A DNA stretch of 64,000 nucleotides, taken from positions 25,686,001 to 25,750,000 of the forward strand of contig OY292276.1 of the NCBI GenBank assembly GCA_958496175.1, given 5' to 3'. This DNA is from Sisyra terminalis (lineage: Eukaryota > Arthropoda > Insecta > Neuroptera > Sisyridae). The position numbers and the translations under genes are program-made. The notes under the pieces are model-generated. The model was not told the origin of the DNA. It worked only from the letters and a program-made list of their open reading frames with translations, and made no database searches. Positions 12,293 through 25,170 of this stretch are shown here, in pieces (the stretch's first letter is position 1; every line of letters begins with the position of its first letter).

Positions 12293-13651
12293 CTATAAAA
12301 TAACGAAAATCCGTTATTGTGATATTCAACGATGCTACTTCTATTGCTGCTTATTGAACAAACAACAATTTTCGAAAAAAACATTAAACTGATAATAGAA
12401 AACTCAGACCAATTTTACCAAAATTAATCCGCAAATTCAATTTGGTTTATAGATTAAGAGTCGAATAGAAAAAAAGCTAAAGGTCAAATGGTTTAATTTG
12501 CTAATTGAAAACCACTTCTTCAATGAAGACAATTTGCCGTAATTAAAAAGTCAAAACGGCTACATTTGCATGTAATTGTCAAACGTTTAATTTTCTCATA
12601 AAATTAATTTAAAAATATCCCAAAATTGCGCTGATAATAACGTTCTAACCACGGTTTAAACAGCGTCCATCTCGTTAATCAAGTCTAATTCGAAAATTTC
12701 CGTCGTCGCTGCTCCAATTTTCACGGTTCGTATTTAGGTAAATTAAGTTGTGTAGCGTGATGCTCAAAAGATCTATCCGTGTCCGTAATCTATTTAGAGT
12801 TAGACCATATGTATGAACATAGTACATATATTTACACATAAGCAAGATCGAAAGACGCCTCTAATCGAAAACGTAATCAGAGCATGAACTTCAATTATTG
12901 AAAGTACTCGCAAATAACTAGAATTGTAAAAGTAAAACTGATCATATTAACGAAATTGCATATTTATAGTACAAATAAAACCATTCAACTCTTCCTTTTT
13001 CTTATATAGCGTTAAAATCTAGCTGCATTTTCCCAAATTGCTCCATTGAATATAATAGTACTCAATATATTAAATGGATAGGTAATTGAATTAATATCGC
13101 TAGACTTATGCAATAGGATTTAAAAAATTTAAAACGGTTACATAAATACTGTCTATGTTAGGTATGAGTTTTTCGTTTACATCTGCGTTATTTTTATAAT
13201 TAATTTACGAAAAATAAAACAACCTTGACATTTATATCGGTTGAACGAAAAAATAGCTTCAATCTGTTTTTTCCGAAAGTTAAAAGGTTAACAGCAACCT
13301 ACACACAAAAATTAAAATCTAGATTAACATTGATGTAACATGGAATATAAAAAGGTCTACTTAAAACATACTGCAATATTAACTATGAGATATGGGTATT
13401 CCAATTATTACAGGATACCATTGTGCGAAGATGATTAAAAAAACATTTATAATCGCATAGAAAGGAAAACTATTTTACCATTTTTTTTCATTTACAGGCG
13501 TGTTAAATTTAATTTCCAGTTTAAGAATGGTAGAAATTGTTAAATAAAACTAGAACTTTGATTTTTTCAAACGAAATGAATATCGAATTAACTATCTTTG
13601 GAAAAATTTAACAAATTTTTAAAAATCCAAAATGAATTACAAGTTAATGGC
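12293..13651. other. Intron upstream of the 12086 exon
   Basis: It is AT-rich. Nothing beyond the acceptor tract at 12294-12310 is recognised. Confidence 0.5.
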
Positions 13652-13720
13652 CAGGGGTGGGAAGCCAGAGTTTGATGTCATTAAGTCGTATGATTTTGAA
13701 GGAGCTGAATCTAAAATGGT
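13652..13720 (+). repeat. Possible hAT-like terminus
   Basis: CAGGGGTGGGAAGCCAGAG resembles a hAT end. No partner is visible, so this is a weak call. Confidence 0.2.
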
Positions 13721-13866
13721 ACCCTGACATAAGCGCTCACGTCAAAATTTTAATTTATCACAAAGTACCTAAAATTGCGGATTTTTTTAAATGAATAATG
13801 TTTCTAGAAAACAATTCGATTTGCGGTTTTTGTTGATTCAAAACTTAATAAATAAATAACTTAGAG

Positions 13867-14700
13867 CAGTGTTTCCCAAAATATGAGTCATCACCCTCCA
13901 GTGGGTCCCCAGTGAATATTGAATGGGTCCTAATGAGCGATTCGCCATTGTATAAGACACGAATATAAAAAATATGTATGCAGTTCACATGCGATAGAAG
14001 TTAAATCATCAAACATGTAAACTCCAAGATAGTGAGACAAATGTAAAATTTCAAGAGTAGGATAATTGTAGGGTTTATTTGTGATAATATTGATAACAAG
14101 TTTAAAAATAGTTTTACATATTATTTATTCTTATATATTAGTTGGCATTTACGATAAATGATATAAGAGGTTTATGGTAACATAAGTATGAAATAAATAC
14201 TTTAGTTTTGATTTGATCAATTTTATCTTGTTAAGAATTTGCTATACTTCTGATGAGTATAGGTATACATTAAATTTTCGTGGATGAACTTTTTGCGGTC
14301 TTTTAAATTTTGTTTTTTTTTTTTCAATAATCACGATAATATTCTTCATTCGTTTTCGACATACTTTAAAAATGTTTTTTATAAAATCATAAAGTGTTTA
14401 TGCAAACAATACACAATTCACCACGGTTGTTAGGACGACTATTCCCAAATACACAGGCGCACACATACATAAGAAACATTGTAATATTTTTTGAATCATT
14501 CTCTTGTTCGATAAATTTTATAGATTTATATGTTTATCTCTTATAAAAGTCGCTTTTTTATTTCATGAAATTGTAAGTCATAACAATTGCTAAAAAAAAT
14601 TACTTCAAAAAGGAGTGATAAGTTTGCCAATAACATTACCAATACGTTTGCCCTCTTATCTTTAAAACAGCTAAAAGGTGGGTCCCAAGATTGGAAACTT
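13867..14700. mobile_element. Probable hAT-type non-autonomous element
   Basis: The left end CAGTGTTTCCCAAAATATG with GTGGGTCCCC inside is a common hAT terminus. The right end near 14680-14700 reads GGTGGGTCCCAAGATTGG, its approximate inverse. Neighbouring octamers (ACTTAGAG on the left, ACTTTTAG on the right) could be a decayed target duplication. The interior is AT-rich, and the open frame at 14541-14834 has no recognisable domain. Confidence 0.45.
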
Positions 14701-16232
14701 TTAGGGTTGTTAGAGCAATTGCATTTTTTTATTAGGACGACAAAAAAATAAACAAATTCTAAATTTCCTAAAAATGAAACTAAGATGCATTTTTTTCTCA
14801 AAAATCTAAAAAAAAAGAGTTTCATAATTTCCACATTACTGAACTAAGCATGAAATTTATATTTTTAGATCTAATATTTTAAAATTCATTAATAAATCAG
14901 AATGAATAGCGATATATTACTGTAGTACCTTAGAATTCGGTAAAGTAATCTCATTCGCGACACTTTTTCAAAATATCGAAAAAAGCTAAAAATTTATAGA
15001 ATTTTTGGGATTTTTCCTTGATTTTCTCAATTAATATATAGAATTCCTTGGCATTAACAAGTATTCCAAACATATAAGACCATTATTATGATTACCAAAA
15101 AAAAGTTGAATGACAAAAATATAAAGGTTTAACAAGCTTCTGCTTGAACTTGGACACTAACTGTACATAATAAAGTATGTACTTATAGTCTTAAACTTCA
15201 AAATACCAAATATTGGAAATTAATTTTTATATTTGAAATAAATTTGCAGTTATTTTAGATTCAAAAGTTCTAAAAATTTATATTAACGTTTTCTACCCAC
15301 AAAATATCAGTTTACATCCACTTATATCAATGTATTTTTCAAGCACATAGAAATTCATATTCTATCAATTTGGAAACATCCAAGGAGAATCTGGTATTTG
15401 GCAAACAATTCAACTTTAACCTTTTCATATCAATAAAATTCTATACTTGCATAGTTTTAAAGAAATGCGTTGTTGCCATAAGTCTAAAAAGTTTATTTCC
15501 AATTGTCAATGAAGTTCGTAAAATTTCAATGTTAAGTGTATTGAAGGAACAAAATATATTGGAAATGAGCCAACTAAAAGCTACCCCAAGTATGAAATTT
15601 ATCTTGAATAAAAATAAATAAATAACATTAACTATACCATAATTTTTCTTTTGAAATTAAAAATTGATATCGAAAAACAAACACTTCTAATTAAAACATT
15701 TCGTGGGTAAAATTTCCTCCAATTATCACTTATTGCAGGGCATTTTCTTGAGAAAATAATTACGTGGGAACGATTGAAGAAATTGTATTAGAGCGTGAAC
15801 AATTCAAAAATAAATTACGACGACCGAAAGCCGATGAGAAATATTCAAATTAGAAAAAAATATAAACCGTGTCAACATCTAAAAATATTTACGTGATCAC
15901 ATCGCATTAGACACAAATCGCATCATACTTGCATCAAATGAGGTAAAATTAAATTATAATATACGCCACAAATGCATTTTTAATGCATCCCATCAAAGTA
16001 CATCGCAGTCTTTAAAATACATGAGATTAATATCTGTGAAATTTTTGTTCCTATTTAATATTTATGAAGTTTGGTTCATCTTTGGTCACCATCACCAAAA
16101 TCGGTTAACGGGGTGTCGAAATACGCACAGAAAAAGGTTCCAAGGTTCCGTAAGTAGGAATAACGTTTGACAATTTAATGGCAAATAATTGACAAATAAT
16201 ATCTCTACACAAAACTAAGCATTTGTTTTAAC
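14701..16232. other. AT-rich intron, nothing recognised
   Basis: The 15370-15621 open frame has no domain, and no repeat ends were seen. Confidence 0.45.
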
Positions 16233-16392
16233 AAAGTAACACTTGATTGGGTGCCGAGGCATTCTGGAATTAAAGGTAACAAGAAAACAAACGAGCTTGC
16301 AAGGGCAGATTCTAGTATGCCATTTATGGCTCCAAAACCGGCCATAAGAATGCCCAAAATTAAATCAAATAGACGAATGGACTTAAAATGAG
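16233..16392 (+). pseudogene. Ribonuclease H domain remnant of a non-LTR retrotransposon
   Basis: One frame reads Leu-Asp-Trp-Val-Pro-Arg-His-Ser-Gly-Ile-Lys-Gly-Asn, then Asn-Glu-Leu-Ala-Arg. This is the conserved end of the RNase H domain found in many insect LINE ORF2 proteins, where the usual form is WVPGHSGI.GN..AD.LA. The His is kept, but the usual catalytic Asp of the ADELA block is Asn here. The frame ends at a stop near 16390. No RT domain is nearby, so it is a truncated fossil. Confidence 0.65.
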
Positions 16393-16517
16393 CAATCAAA
16401 ATCCTGGAATAATTAGTCTGCAGAAAAATTCTTAAAGGTTGTGATAAAGAAACCTTTGAAAGAACATAATGAAAGATTTCTGAACAATGGAAGAAAGGAT
16501 ATCAAAATGCTTAAGAG

Positions 16518-17347
16518 TAGGGATGGCAATACCGGTATATTAACTACCGATATTTTGAGCTATTTGTACAATTTTGTAATACCGGTATTCATAAGTTTGT
16601 ATATCGTTTTTTGGTATCTACTAGTAATTATTTAAATTATTTTTACTACTCTTTACATAAAAAGAGACTAACCAATTCGAATTTAATTAAATTTATACTA
16701 AATTTTCTTTAAATTTTTAACCCACAAACCAAGCCACATTTTAAATAATTCAGTAGAATTATCACAATGTTTCTTGAAGAAACATTAGAGTTATCGACAA
16801 TTAAAAAAATGTCCACAAACCAAAATACAATACAGAAATCAGTAATATCCATAATTACCCGACGAGTATTCGATTTATTTGACGACGAGGAATTTAGAAG
16901 TAAATACTTGCAAAAATATGTTGCGTCTTGTTAGCACTATTACCTACTAATGTAAATACTGAAAAACCGTTTTCGAAAGCTGGAATTTTTACACAAAATT
17001 GCGTTCCGGGTATAATAACAGTATAATTGATGAATTATGTATATTAAGATCACAAGATTCAAAGATTTGTAATAGTGCCATAGACTGAATACTTAAATTT
17101 TTTGGGATTTAAATACATGCGATGTTCGCTGGTCTTTTATTTTTTTGTAACTCTTTATGTAGTGTTATAATTTATAAGTTAGAATTTTTTTTTTGTAATA
17201 TTTACTCTTTCTACTTAAATTAGCAAAAAAACATCTTTGTTTTCTTTCTTTTTCTAAAATTCCTACTACTGGCATTAAAACCGGTATTCAGATCTAAAAA
17301 ATACCGAATACTGGTATTGAACTTTCGGTCCGGTATTGCAATCCCTA
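16518..17347 (+). mobile_element. hAT-type element with degraded transposase C-terminus
   Basis: Termini are TAGGGATGGCAATACCGG at 16518 and, reversed, TAGGGATTGCAATACCGG ending at 17347, with more ACCGGTATT blocks just inside. Near 16930-17035 a broken plus-strand frame reads Leu-Leu-Pro-Thr-Asn-Val-Asn-Thr-Glu, then Phe-Ser-Lys-Ala-Gly. This matches the hAT dimerisation region, usually '..P.TSVPSER.FSKAG'. The flanking octamers (CTTAAGAG and CTTGTGCA) agree only partly, consistent with age. Confidence 0.7.
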
Positions 17348-17404
17348 CTTGTGCAAAATGCAACATTGCCTGTGTTGAAGGCTTGGAAGAGAGCCTTATA
17401 TATA

Positions 17405-17846
17405 TAGAAGTCTCTCTTCTCTAGTATGAGCAACTAAAACAATCGAAGCAAGTAAAATGCAAGCGCTTATTTGTGTTGGATGGCACTCATCGACGCTCAC
17501 TTGCCAGGTGTTGTTTTAGTTATCATAAAAACTGTTCTACGTAGACGGCGCTTCGTATGCCACACTAGATTTTTCCTATTTCTATATGACGCCATATGCA
17601 TGGTCTATCCATATATAGATGTCAATGGCTTAACTATAACTTAAAGCAGAGAAGAGAGACTTATAGAAAAGTTCAATTGATATGAACGAAATTTGGACTA
17701 CTCTGTCGGTAAATCTTAGAGTTTCGGATAGCCGACGACTAGTTGTCGTTATACAAAATTAGCCTTACCCAAATGTAATTTACCCCAAACTTTGTCAACA
17801 TTTTTAGCATAGAATTGAACTTCTATATAAGTTTCTCTTCTCTGCG
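17405..17846 (+). mobile_element. MITE family with AGTCTCTCTTCTCT termini, two abutting units
   Basis: The family terminus occurs three times: GAAGTCTCTCTTCTCTAG at 17412, the inverted CAGAGAAGAGAGACTTA at 17647, and TTTCTCTTCTCTGCG ending at 17846. The first unit matches 7190-7436 inverted. The second has about 30-bp terminal inverted repeats (GCAGAGAAGAGAGACTTATA at both ends with few mismatches) and matches 27960-28160. No coding sequence is present. Confidence 0.6.
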
Positions 17847-17849
17847 TAA

Positions 17850-18033
17850 AGTCGTCTTAGCTCTCTTGGTCCACCATTTATACAAAGATCCAATTGACTA
17901 TCTGCTGAGATTTATCTCAGAAGCGGACCTGACCAATTGCGACTAGAAACAAAGTTGAGGTGCAATAGTCCTTTTAGGATACAGCACAGAGGAGCTTTTA
18001 GGAGAAGCCACCAGGACAATAAAGAAGAAGAAG
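17850..18033 (+). repeat. Possible LINE 3' end with AAG-repeat tail
   Basis: A relatively GC-rich non-coding stretch ends in GACAATAAAGAAGAAGAAG, the same kind of tail as the LINE ending at 23336. It abuts the MITE ending at 17846. No protein similarity is visible. Confidence 0.3.
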
Positions 18034-20189
18034 CTTTTATTTCGTAATAGTTCTTATAAATACTTTTTGGTACCAACGTATGTACCAACTCTCTGAATAT
18101 TCAATCTCGATTTTTAGTCTAGCTTTACGGTTCTGTTATCTTAATATCTTAACACCCTTTATAGTGGATACTCAGATTTTGGTTCTATCTACCGTTTTTA
18201 AAAATACAGGGAAAAATTTATCATCTTAGCTGGTTCACCTCCAATGGTCAAGCAAATGTCCAATGGTCAATCGTTAAATAAAACGAGTAAAATTGTACGG
18301 TTTTTTTTGTCAATTGACTATGAAATCTTCAAAAATAAGCTTCTTTAATCTTATTGAAAAATATAGTTTCGATAATATACGAGTAGATGACAAATTAAGA
18401 ATTAAATTTTTCCTTGATATCTCCAGAAAAATTCAAATTTAATTTTTGTTTACAAAGTTAAAAAAGAACTATTATTAATGCATTACATCAATGAGCTTTA
18501 TTGGACATTGGAATTGAATTTATAACATTAATTACTTATCGGTGTTTGTATCTCGGCTAATGCTTCTAATTTATTTTTATCAAGCCACATTGCTCAAGTT
18601 ATTTATTTGCAATTTGCACAAGCGACACGGAGGAAAGGGATATGGATATTTATGCAATTTATGTCAATTTATTTGTTTCTCTTTGCCTATGTATATTTGA
18701 CTTGCCATACACTTCAACGGTAAATCCATACACGTACTAACACATTAAAACTTTAATAATAAAGCTCGAATCAACTTACATCGGCAATGTGCAATTAGCG
18801 GATTATCAACTTTTGTAATCTATCCATCGACGAACAAAGTCCAAATTAATTACAGGAATTATTTCCGGCTTTATTCGTATTGTATATTAGCATTAATAAA
18901 TATCAAGTGTTCATAAACGATTTTTTTTTCAATGTAATAATCTCTAAATGATTGATTAATGATTACAATGAAGAAATAATATATTAAATTAAATCTAAAT
19001 TTTCAACAAATACATTTGTGGCATATATTAAAAACTAGATGTAATTAAAAAAAGATCAATATTTATAAATTTGCATGATGTTAATAAGAGAGAAAAATGT
19101 TTTTATTATGAATGAAAAATTTAGCAATTGTTAAACTATTCCAAGACACGAATATAATAATTTCGACACAAAAATATTATATTCGCTCGTGCAACTGGGG
19201 AAAATCGTGATTAATTTTCCAGATCATGCAATTTCGAGCTTGAATTATGAGTTGATGAAAGATTTATAAAAGAAGAGCGTTTTAGATTTGATCGTTGAAT
19301 GAATCTTGCTGCTAATTTTTTAAGTTCTTTTCAATATTAATTGAGTGTGAGCCATAATTTTAACGAATTGAATGGGTTTTTTGGTCTTGCAATAAATAAT
19401 CTAAAAATATTAAAGTATCTTTGGTTAAAAGTGTATTTTCCACTACCGGTTCCCATATGTATTACAGTTAGATTGCTATATTAATATTTTACATAACTAT
19501 GGAGGTTAATTTTATAATAAATTTTTGTTGAACTCAAGATATGGTTTCTTTTGGCTTCTATAATTTACTTCAAAGTTATATAACGGATTCAAAATATAAT
19601 TTAAATTTCTTTATACTTAATTTGTTGAATTTATTTTCTCTAAATAAAACGTTTACTCGTTTAACATTCTACGACTCTACTATGTAAATTTATTTTTCTT
19701 AATTTTACTAATTCATTTTAGTATTTCATAAATTCTCATTGGGAAATCCTATTTTAACATTGTTAAATAAGGAAAGAGGTTTGAAGTTTAAAAGTTTGGA
19801 CTTCAATTTCACCATTCTTTAGATTATTCTATTAAATAGTTTTATAAAAACCTTTTTTTATAAGTTTTGTAATATATTTTCATTATGTTTGCAATCGAAT
19901 ATTCTTTCAATTTCAATTTATCAAATATAACTTGATCAACTATTAAATGATATGGAGATAACCAAAAAGAAATACAAATAATCTAGGGAACTTCGTCTTC
20001 CATATCCCTTACGTCAAAAGTTTCAAAAATATAAAATTAATAGTAAATAATAAATAATAAATAACAAAAATCTATACTTTTATCTAAAAAAATACATTTT
20101 GAAAGACGTGACATCACAAACTTTCTCTAGTCTTTAGGGATAACGTTTTTTTTCGATTTTATTCAACTGCATTGCAAATATGTATATTG
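18034..20189. other. AT-rich intron, nothing recognised
   Basis: It has only simple A/T runs and short homopolymers. Confidence 0.45.
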
Positions 20190-20369
20190 TTTTTTATTGG
20201 TATTTGCCGTTGTCTTATAAATACTAAGGTCTTTAGCGACTCTAGGGTTAATAAAAACTCATAGTGCAAGGAATATCGAAAATTTGCTCAATGCGAAATT
20301 CGAGCCCAATACCTACTAGTTTTGGAGCGACCTACTAGTCCACCTAGACTACTCGTCCACCAGTAGGCC
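20190..20369 (-). repeat. tRNA-derived SINE, copy 3 (inverted)
   Basis: This is the reverse complement of the family. The tail and body come first (AAGGTCTTTAGCGACTC at about 20226), then box B in reverse (ATTCGAGCCC), and the head ends in CCACCAGTAGG at 20367. The head is slightly longer than in the other copies because ACTAGTCCACC and ACTCGTCCACC form a short local duplication around box A. Confidence 0.72.
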
Positions 20370-20689
20370 TCGAGATATATTATATTTATTAATTTATTAT
20401 TTTTGCTCCCCAAATTTTAAATGGTCTTTTTTTCAAATAAGTCCTATTTATTCTTATAACTAGCTGATACTCGCGACTTCTTTTGCGTGATAATATTTTT
20501 GGAGGGCAATTATTGACTAATAGCTTTTACCCGTTCTTAACATACGTCTTCGTTCGCGTTGATGTCCTTAAATAAGTGTCAAAAACCATTGAAAATAAAA
20601 TAAAATCATTTGATAGTTGTTTTCTTAATGCCTGACCAGGATCATCAACATTGCAGATATCTAAAATTCAATATAGGTTAAAAATATGA

Positions 20690-20832
20690 AAAATAAACTT
20701 TATTATGATATCTCACTACAAAAACTAAATAACATTTATTACTAAGACTATAAATAGTTTCGATTATTAATAAAATATTTAGCAAATTAATTCTTCTGCA
20801 AAAGAGTACAAATAAGAGTATTATTCTATGAT
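20690..20832. repeat. Dispersed repeat, copy B
   Basis: This is the second copy of the repeat at 3590-3775. It keeps AAACTTTATTA, TTATTACTAAGAC, TATTTAGCAAATTAATTCTT and AAGAGTACAAATAAGAG. It ends about 55 bases before a mariner-like element. Confidence 0.45.
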
Positions 20833-20888
20833 GCAAATGTATACCAATTTTTAATAAACCATTAGTTTAATAAATTAAAAGCATATAT

Positions 20889-21456
20889 TAGGTTGTTCCA
20901 TAAGTTTTTTCTTTTTTCTAATAAGAAATTAATAAACAATATTAGCCGTTTCGATATGATTTATTTTGGTATATAGGAACTCTTTTGCTCTAGTACCATT
21001 TTGTATTTCTCAGGAATTCTCATTATACCTTTTTTCCAAAATTTTTGAGTTTTGGATCAATATTATTCCTGGAAATGCGATTTTTATCATGATAACCCGT
21101 GACCACATAATGGGTTAGTGATAAGAGAAAAACTCACACAATATGACTGGGATGTTTTCCACATCCTGCATACTACCTTAATCTTACTCCATCTAATTAT
21201 TACTTCTTTCTATCCTTACAAAAATACTTATCTCGATAAGAAGTTTAAATCCATTAGCGAAATAATATCGTACTTCCAAGATTGTTGTCCAAAACACAAA
21301 AATTTTGGTAAGAAGGAATATTGAAACTTTATGAGATGAAAGAGTATAATAAAACAAAAAGTTTCTTATGTAATAAAATAAATTATAACACTTAAACAGT
21401 AAATATAGTGTAGTCATTTCACATTAGAAAAAGGAAAGAACTTATAGAACAACCTA
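20889..21456 (+). mobile_element. Mariner-family element, internally deleted, with transposase C-terminal remnant
   Basis: Terminal inverted repeats are TAGGTTGTTCCATAAGTT at 20889 and, reversed, TAGGTTGTTCTATAAGTT ending at 21456, with TA at both borders. From 21118 the frame reads like a mariner transposase C-terminus: Trp-Asp-Val-Phe stands where 'GWDVLPHPPYSPDLAPSDYHLF' is usual. A counterpart of the 'KKF.S..E......F' block (Lys-Lys-Phe-Lys-Ser) follows near 21240, with Phe-Gly-Lys-Lys near 21303. The catalytic third acidic residue in the S-D-Y block is lost. It is a fossil that can no longer act. Confidence 0.72.
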
Positions 21457-23335
21457 TAAATATATTGGTTTTTATTTTTTTACTTCTTCGAAATAGTTGT
21501 TTACGTAAAGTTTACCCTAACTAAACTTATATTTACCCGAATAATTAAAAGCACATTCTCCAGGGATAATATCACTTCGCATTACTCAAAGTTCAGCAAA
21601 AATATGAGCAGTAGATTTTTTTTTTGTGAGACTGTTATAATAATACCAAAATTAAAATATTTCAAAAACAAAACATTTTTAGCGCTTAGATTTTTTGTAT
21701 CACAAACCGAATTTCACATGAAATTAACATCAATTTTATTAAAACTTAAATAAAGTGTCTATAAAATTTTGCAATACAAACCATTTAAGACTATAAAACA
21801 CTTTAAGAATGAAAATTTTTCAAGGGTAATTCAAAATAATTAGATAATTATAATTTCCATGAAAGCAATTTTTACTTGGTTATTGAGATTAATGTTTGTA
21901 TAATTTGAAAGCTAAATTAGCAAATTGGATTTTTTCTTGACTGCACTTAATTTTTCCATGTAAATTAGATGTAATGTATAACCCAGTTTATAACATTATT
22001 ATAAATATATTAAACATTATTATAAAATATTTAAAGTTTTTATCAATCAACTTATTTCGTATCTGTGAAAATCATTAAAGCTCAGGAAAAGTTTGTTAGA
22101 AATATAAATGTTTGGTTCATATACTTACAAAAGCATAATATCATTAAATAATTACTAAGCCAGATATGTTTCTATTGTCTTCATCTATGAATACTTTTCT
22201 TTTAAACTGATCATTATTTTATTTTTTTCATAACAAACTTATGTCAGTCGTTTTTTCTGCTTTATCAATAATTCAAAAGGTAAAGAGACTTATAAATTCA
22301 AATGGCAAACTAGCCTTTTCTAGAATAATGTGTGTTAATGTCAATCGATCAGATGGAAGGCCATTTATGTGTTATTATTGATAATATTATCATAGTCCGT
22401 TGGAAAATTAAAGGTTTGCTATAAAAACATCTGGGATAGAAGCAGGTAATGATTTTACAAGTCTTACTACAAGGTTGTGTACTTAAAAAAAAATTTTTTT
22501 AAAATGATAATCAATATGTTTTAATTAAGATATAGTAGGAAGAAAGTATATTATTTTAATTTCAAAATAGTGTGTTCTGGTCTTGATTGGATCAATGTAA
22601 TTGAAAATTTAATGGTAGGAAAAATCGATAAAAAAAATCAACTGCTTAATGCTATGTAGAGGAATGAACGTGGAAGAGTAAATAAAAAAACGTGTTTTTG
22701 GCGAACTTCTCAAGTGAAACAATATCATTAATGTAAATAGAACGTGCCAAATGAATAAAATATTTACCTGCATTGAAATTTTCCGACTCAAAAATCTATT
22801 ATCTAAATATAAACTATAGCAACACGTGAGGCTTCATTCATTCACAAAAGTTGGAAAATGAAAAACACATTTGTTAAAGTGTACCTATGGCGACTTGTTT
22901 TGTAAACTAGTGGATTTTAGTGACAATGTTACGCAAGCTTTTCATGGAAATTGTGGAAAATTTATTTATGTATACGTATCTATATGAGAGAGATTGGTGA
23001 CGAAATTGCTGGTAATTGTGAGGTTTTCGTTTTTGTCACGGTTTCACAAAGGTCTTTTATTGACGATAAAATTTCCATTGAGTTCAAATTGCAATTGGCC
23101 GTTTAGATGTAGAAGCAAGGTTACAAATCACAGCAGGTTTTTGATGGATATGGATAACTCAATCATGTAAAATTTCGATCACAAAAAAAAATACTTGTGG
23201 TGTTTAAAAATTGATCTAAAAAAATATTTTTTCTGTTAAGGGTAAATGATAAAAATTGCTCATACCGGTTACTAAACAGAAATACAGCATCATTTTTGGT
23301 GATCTTAATAAAATTTGTTCAAAATGTTCCAAAGA
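21457..23335. other. AT-rich intron, nothing recognised
   Basis: The open frame at 22609-22791 looks random. No element boundaries were found. Confidence 0.45.
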
Positions 23336-24490
23336 TCTTCTTCTTCTTTAGGTGTAATGACCGATACAATCATTGATTATGATATTTTTATTGGCTGGTA
23401 AATTAATTATCGTTATTTTATTTGCTCCATCCCAAAACAGTTGACAATCTGCTAAACTTGGCCCTTAAATTCTTCAGCCAGGATATTCTGCTGAAGTCTG
23501 CTAGGTTTTCCTGCCTATACTTCTTTTCCCAATAATTATCCCTTGAATTATTAAGTATAATAGGGAATATTTTTCTGGGTGTCTTATAACAAAACCAAAG
23601 TATTCAATTTTCCGACGTTTTATGAAGTTCTCTTACTTGGTTGATCTTTTGAGCCGTCATAATATTTCCTCATTCGTTATTTTATCCACACATTAAACTT
23701 TCAGAATTCTTCTGTACGCCCACATCTCGAAAGCTTCTATTCTTTTCAGTAGGGTGTCCGTTACTGTCCAAGCTTCTACTCCGTACAAAAGCGCTGAGAA
23801 AATGTAACATTGGAGCATTTTAAATTTTAAATCGATGTTTATATGGCGTGTACAAAAGGCTTGCTTCATTTTTAAGAACATTGTTCGTGCTTTGGTTATT
23901 CAATTTTTAATTTTAACACTTGGTTTCCATCCATCGTTGATTACAATTTCCTAGATATGTTAACTTGTGAACTCGTTTGAGTTGGATGTCGTTTACGAAG
24001 ATTCCCCACTCTTGAATGATACATTTTTTTGATATAGTAATAATGTATTTTGCCTATTTGGTGTTCAGAATTCATTTCTTGCAGTAGTGTGTTACCTTAT
24101 TCATTGGATTTTGTAGTTGTATCTCGGAGCTTGTAAGAACTAAAGTATCGTCTGCATATCAGATATTATTTAAGATTTTTCCATTTATCAATATATACCT
24201 TCGTCGCTATCTTTCAAAGCCTCTTTGCAAATTTGTTCTGCATATACACTAAAAATTAAAAGAGACCGAATGAAACCCTGTCTAACCTCTGTTTTGATTT
24301 TTCACTTCTTCCGAAACTTAATCACCTAGTCGAATATTACCTATTTGCAGCCAATGTATGTAAGTTTGCTATGATATTTAAATCTTTGTCATCATTTCTG
24401 AATCTTTCAGCATTTGTAACATTTTGTAATGCTGAACTCTGTCAAAGGCTTTTTCAAAATCGTATACATTAATACATGATGGTGTTTAAT
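23336..24490 (-). pseudogene. Non-LTR retrotransposon, 5'-truncated reverse transcriptase with LINE 3' end
   Basis: Reading from right to left, the minus strand gives Asp-Phe-Glu-Lys-Ala-Phe-Asp (24461-24441, RT motif with the first catalytic Asp). Then come Val-Arg-Gln-Gly near 24285 and the catalytic Tyr-Ala-Asp-Asp-Thr at 24159-24145. The post-thumb block follows at 23881-23693, including Leu-Leu-Tyr-Gly-Val-Glu-Ala-Trp-Thr and Ile-Glu-Ala-Phe-Glu-Met-Trp. The element ends near 23336 in (AAG)n, a simple-repeat tail like many LINEs. Stops and frameshifts between blocks show it is dead. The endonuclease domain is missing, and the exact clade is not settled here. Confidence 0.82.
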
Positions 24491-25170
24491 GGAATTTGTT
24501 CAAAATATTCCAAAGGCTTTTTCCAATATAGCTAGTTTAACGCCCTTGTGTGCACTACAAAATTACAAAACAAAGTGTAATTTATAGTCTACAAACGGAA
24601 ACAAATTTTGAAAAAAAAATATATTTGAGGTTGAGGTTGAGGCTGAAAATCTCAAGATCATTTGGAAATAATTTTAATTAAGAAAGGTTGTATTCTTGCA
24701 TGACATTTACTCCATAATATGTTCCATTATAATGTTTTATTTTGTAGGGGAATTATAAAGTAAAAAATAAAAGCAAAATTCAGGATTATTTAAAAAAAAA
24801 CATTTAAATTCGCCAAAACAAATAAGCTCTATATATAAGCATGTATTGGTCATAAAAATACTTGTCTCACATGTACAGTTCGATTGCATAGTTTAATTTT
24901 ATTTTAATTTGTACATTACAGCTTTTTTTGGAAAGAGTTGTTGTAATATTCTGTTATCAAATTTGGCCAAATTCAAAAATTCACGTTCCCTCCCAGAAAA
25001 TACCTTCAAAAATAGAGTTCAGGGGTATAAATAAAATAATAAATAAAATACCTCAATTACAAACATCAAATTTTTAAATCCATGTAAAATAATCTGTCAA
25101 TTTTTCTCATAAAAATTCAATAAATTTAAGATAAATAATAATTACATAATATTGTTACTGTCTGTTTGTA
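24491..25170. other. AT-rich intron before the hammerhead-like motif
   Basis: A short GAGGTTGAGGTTGAGGCTGA simple repeat lies at about 24628. Otherwise nothing is seen. Confidence 0.45.

Noticed and set aside
12078..12392. Five overlapping open frames on both strands around 12010-12392
   Set aside because: They are shadows of the GC-rich exon at 12086-12292. Only the minus-strand frame has both splice sites in phase.
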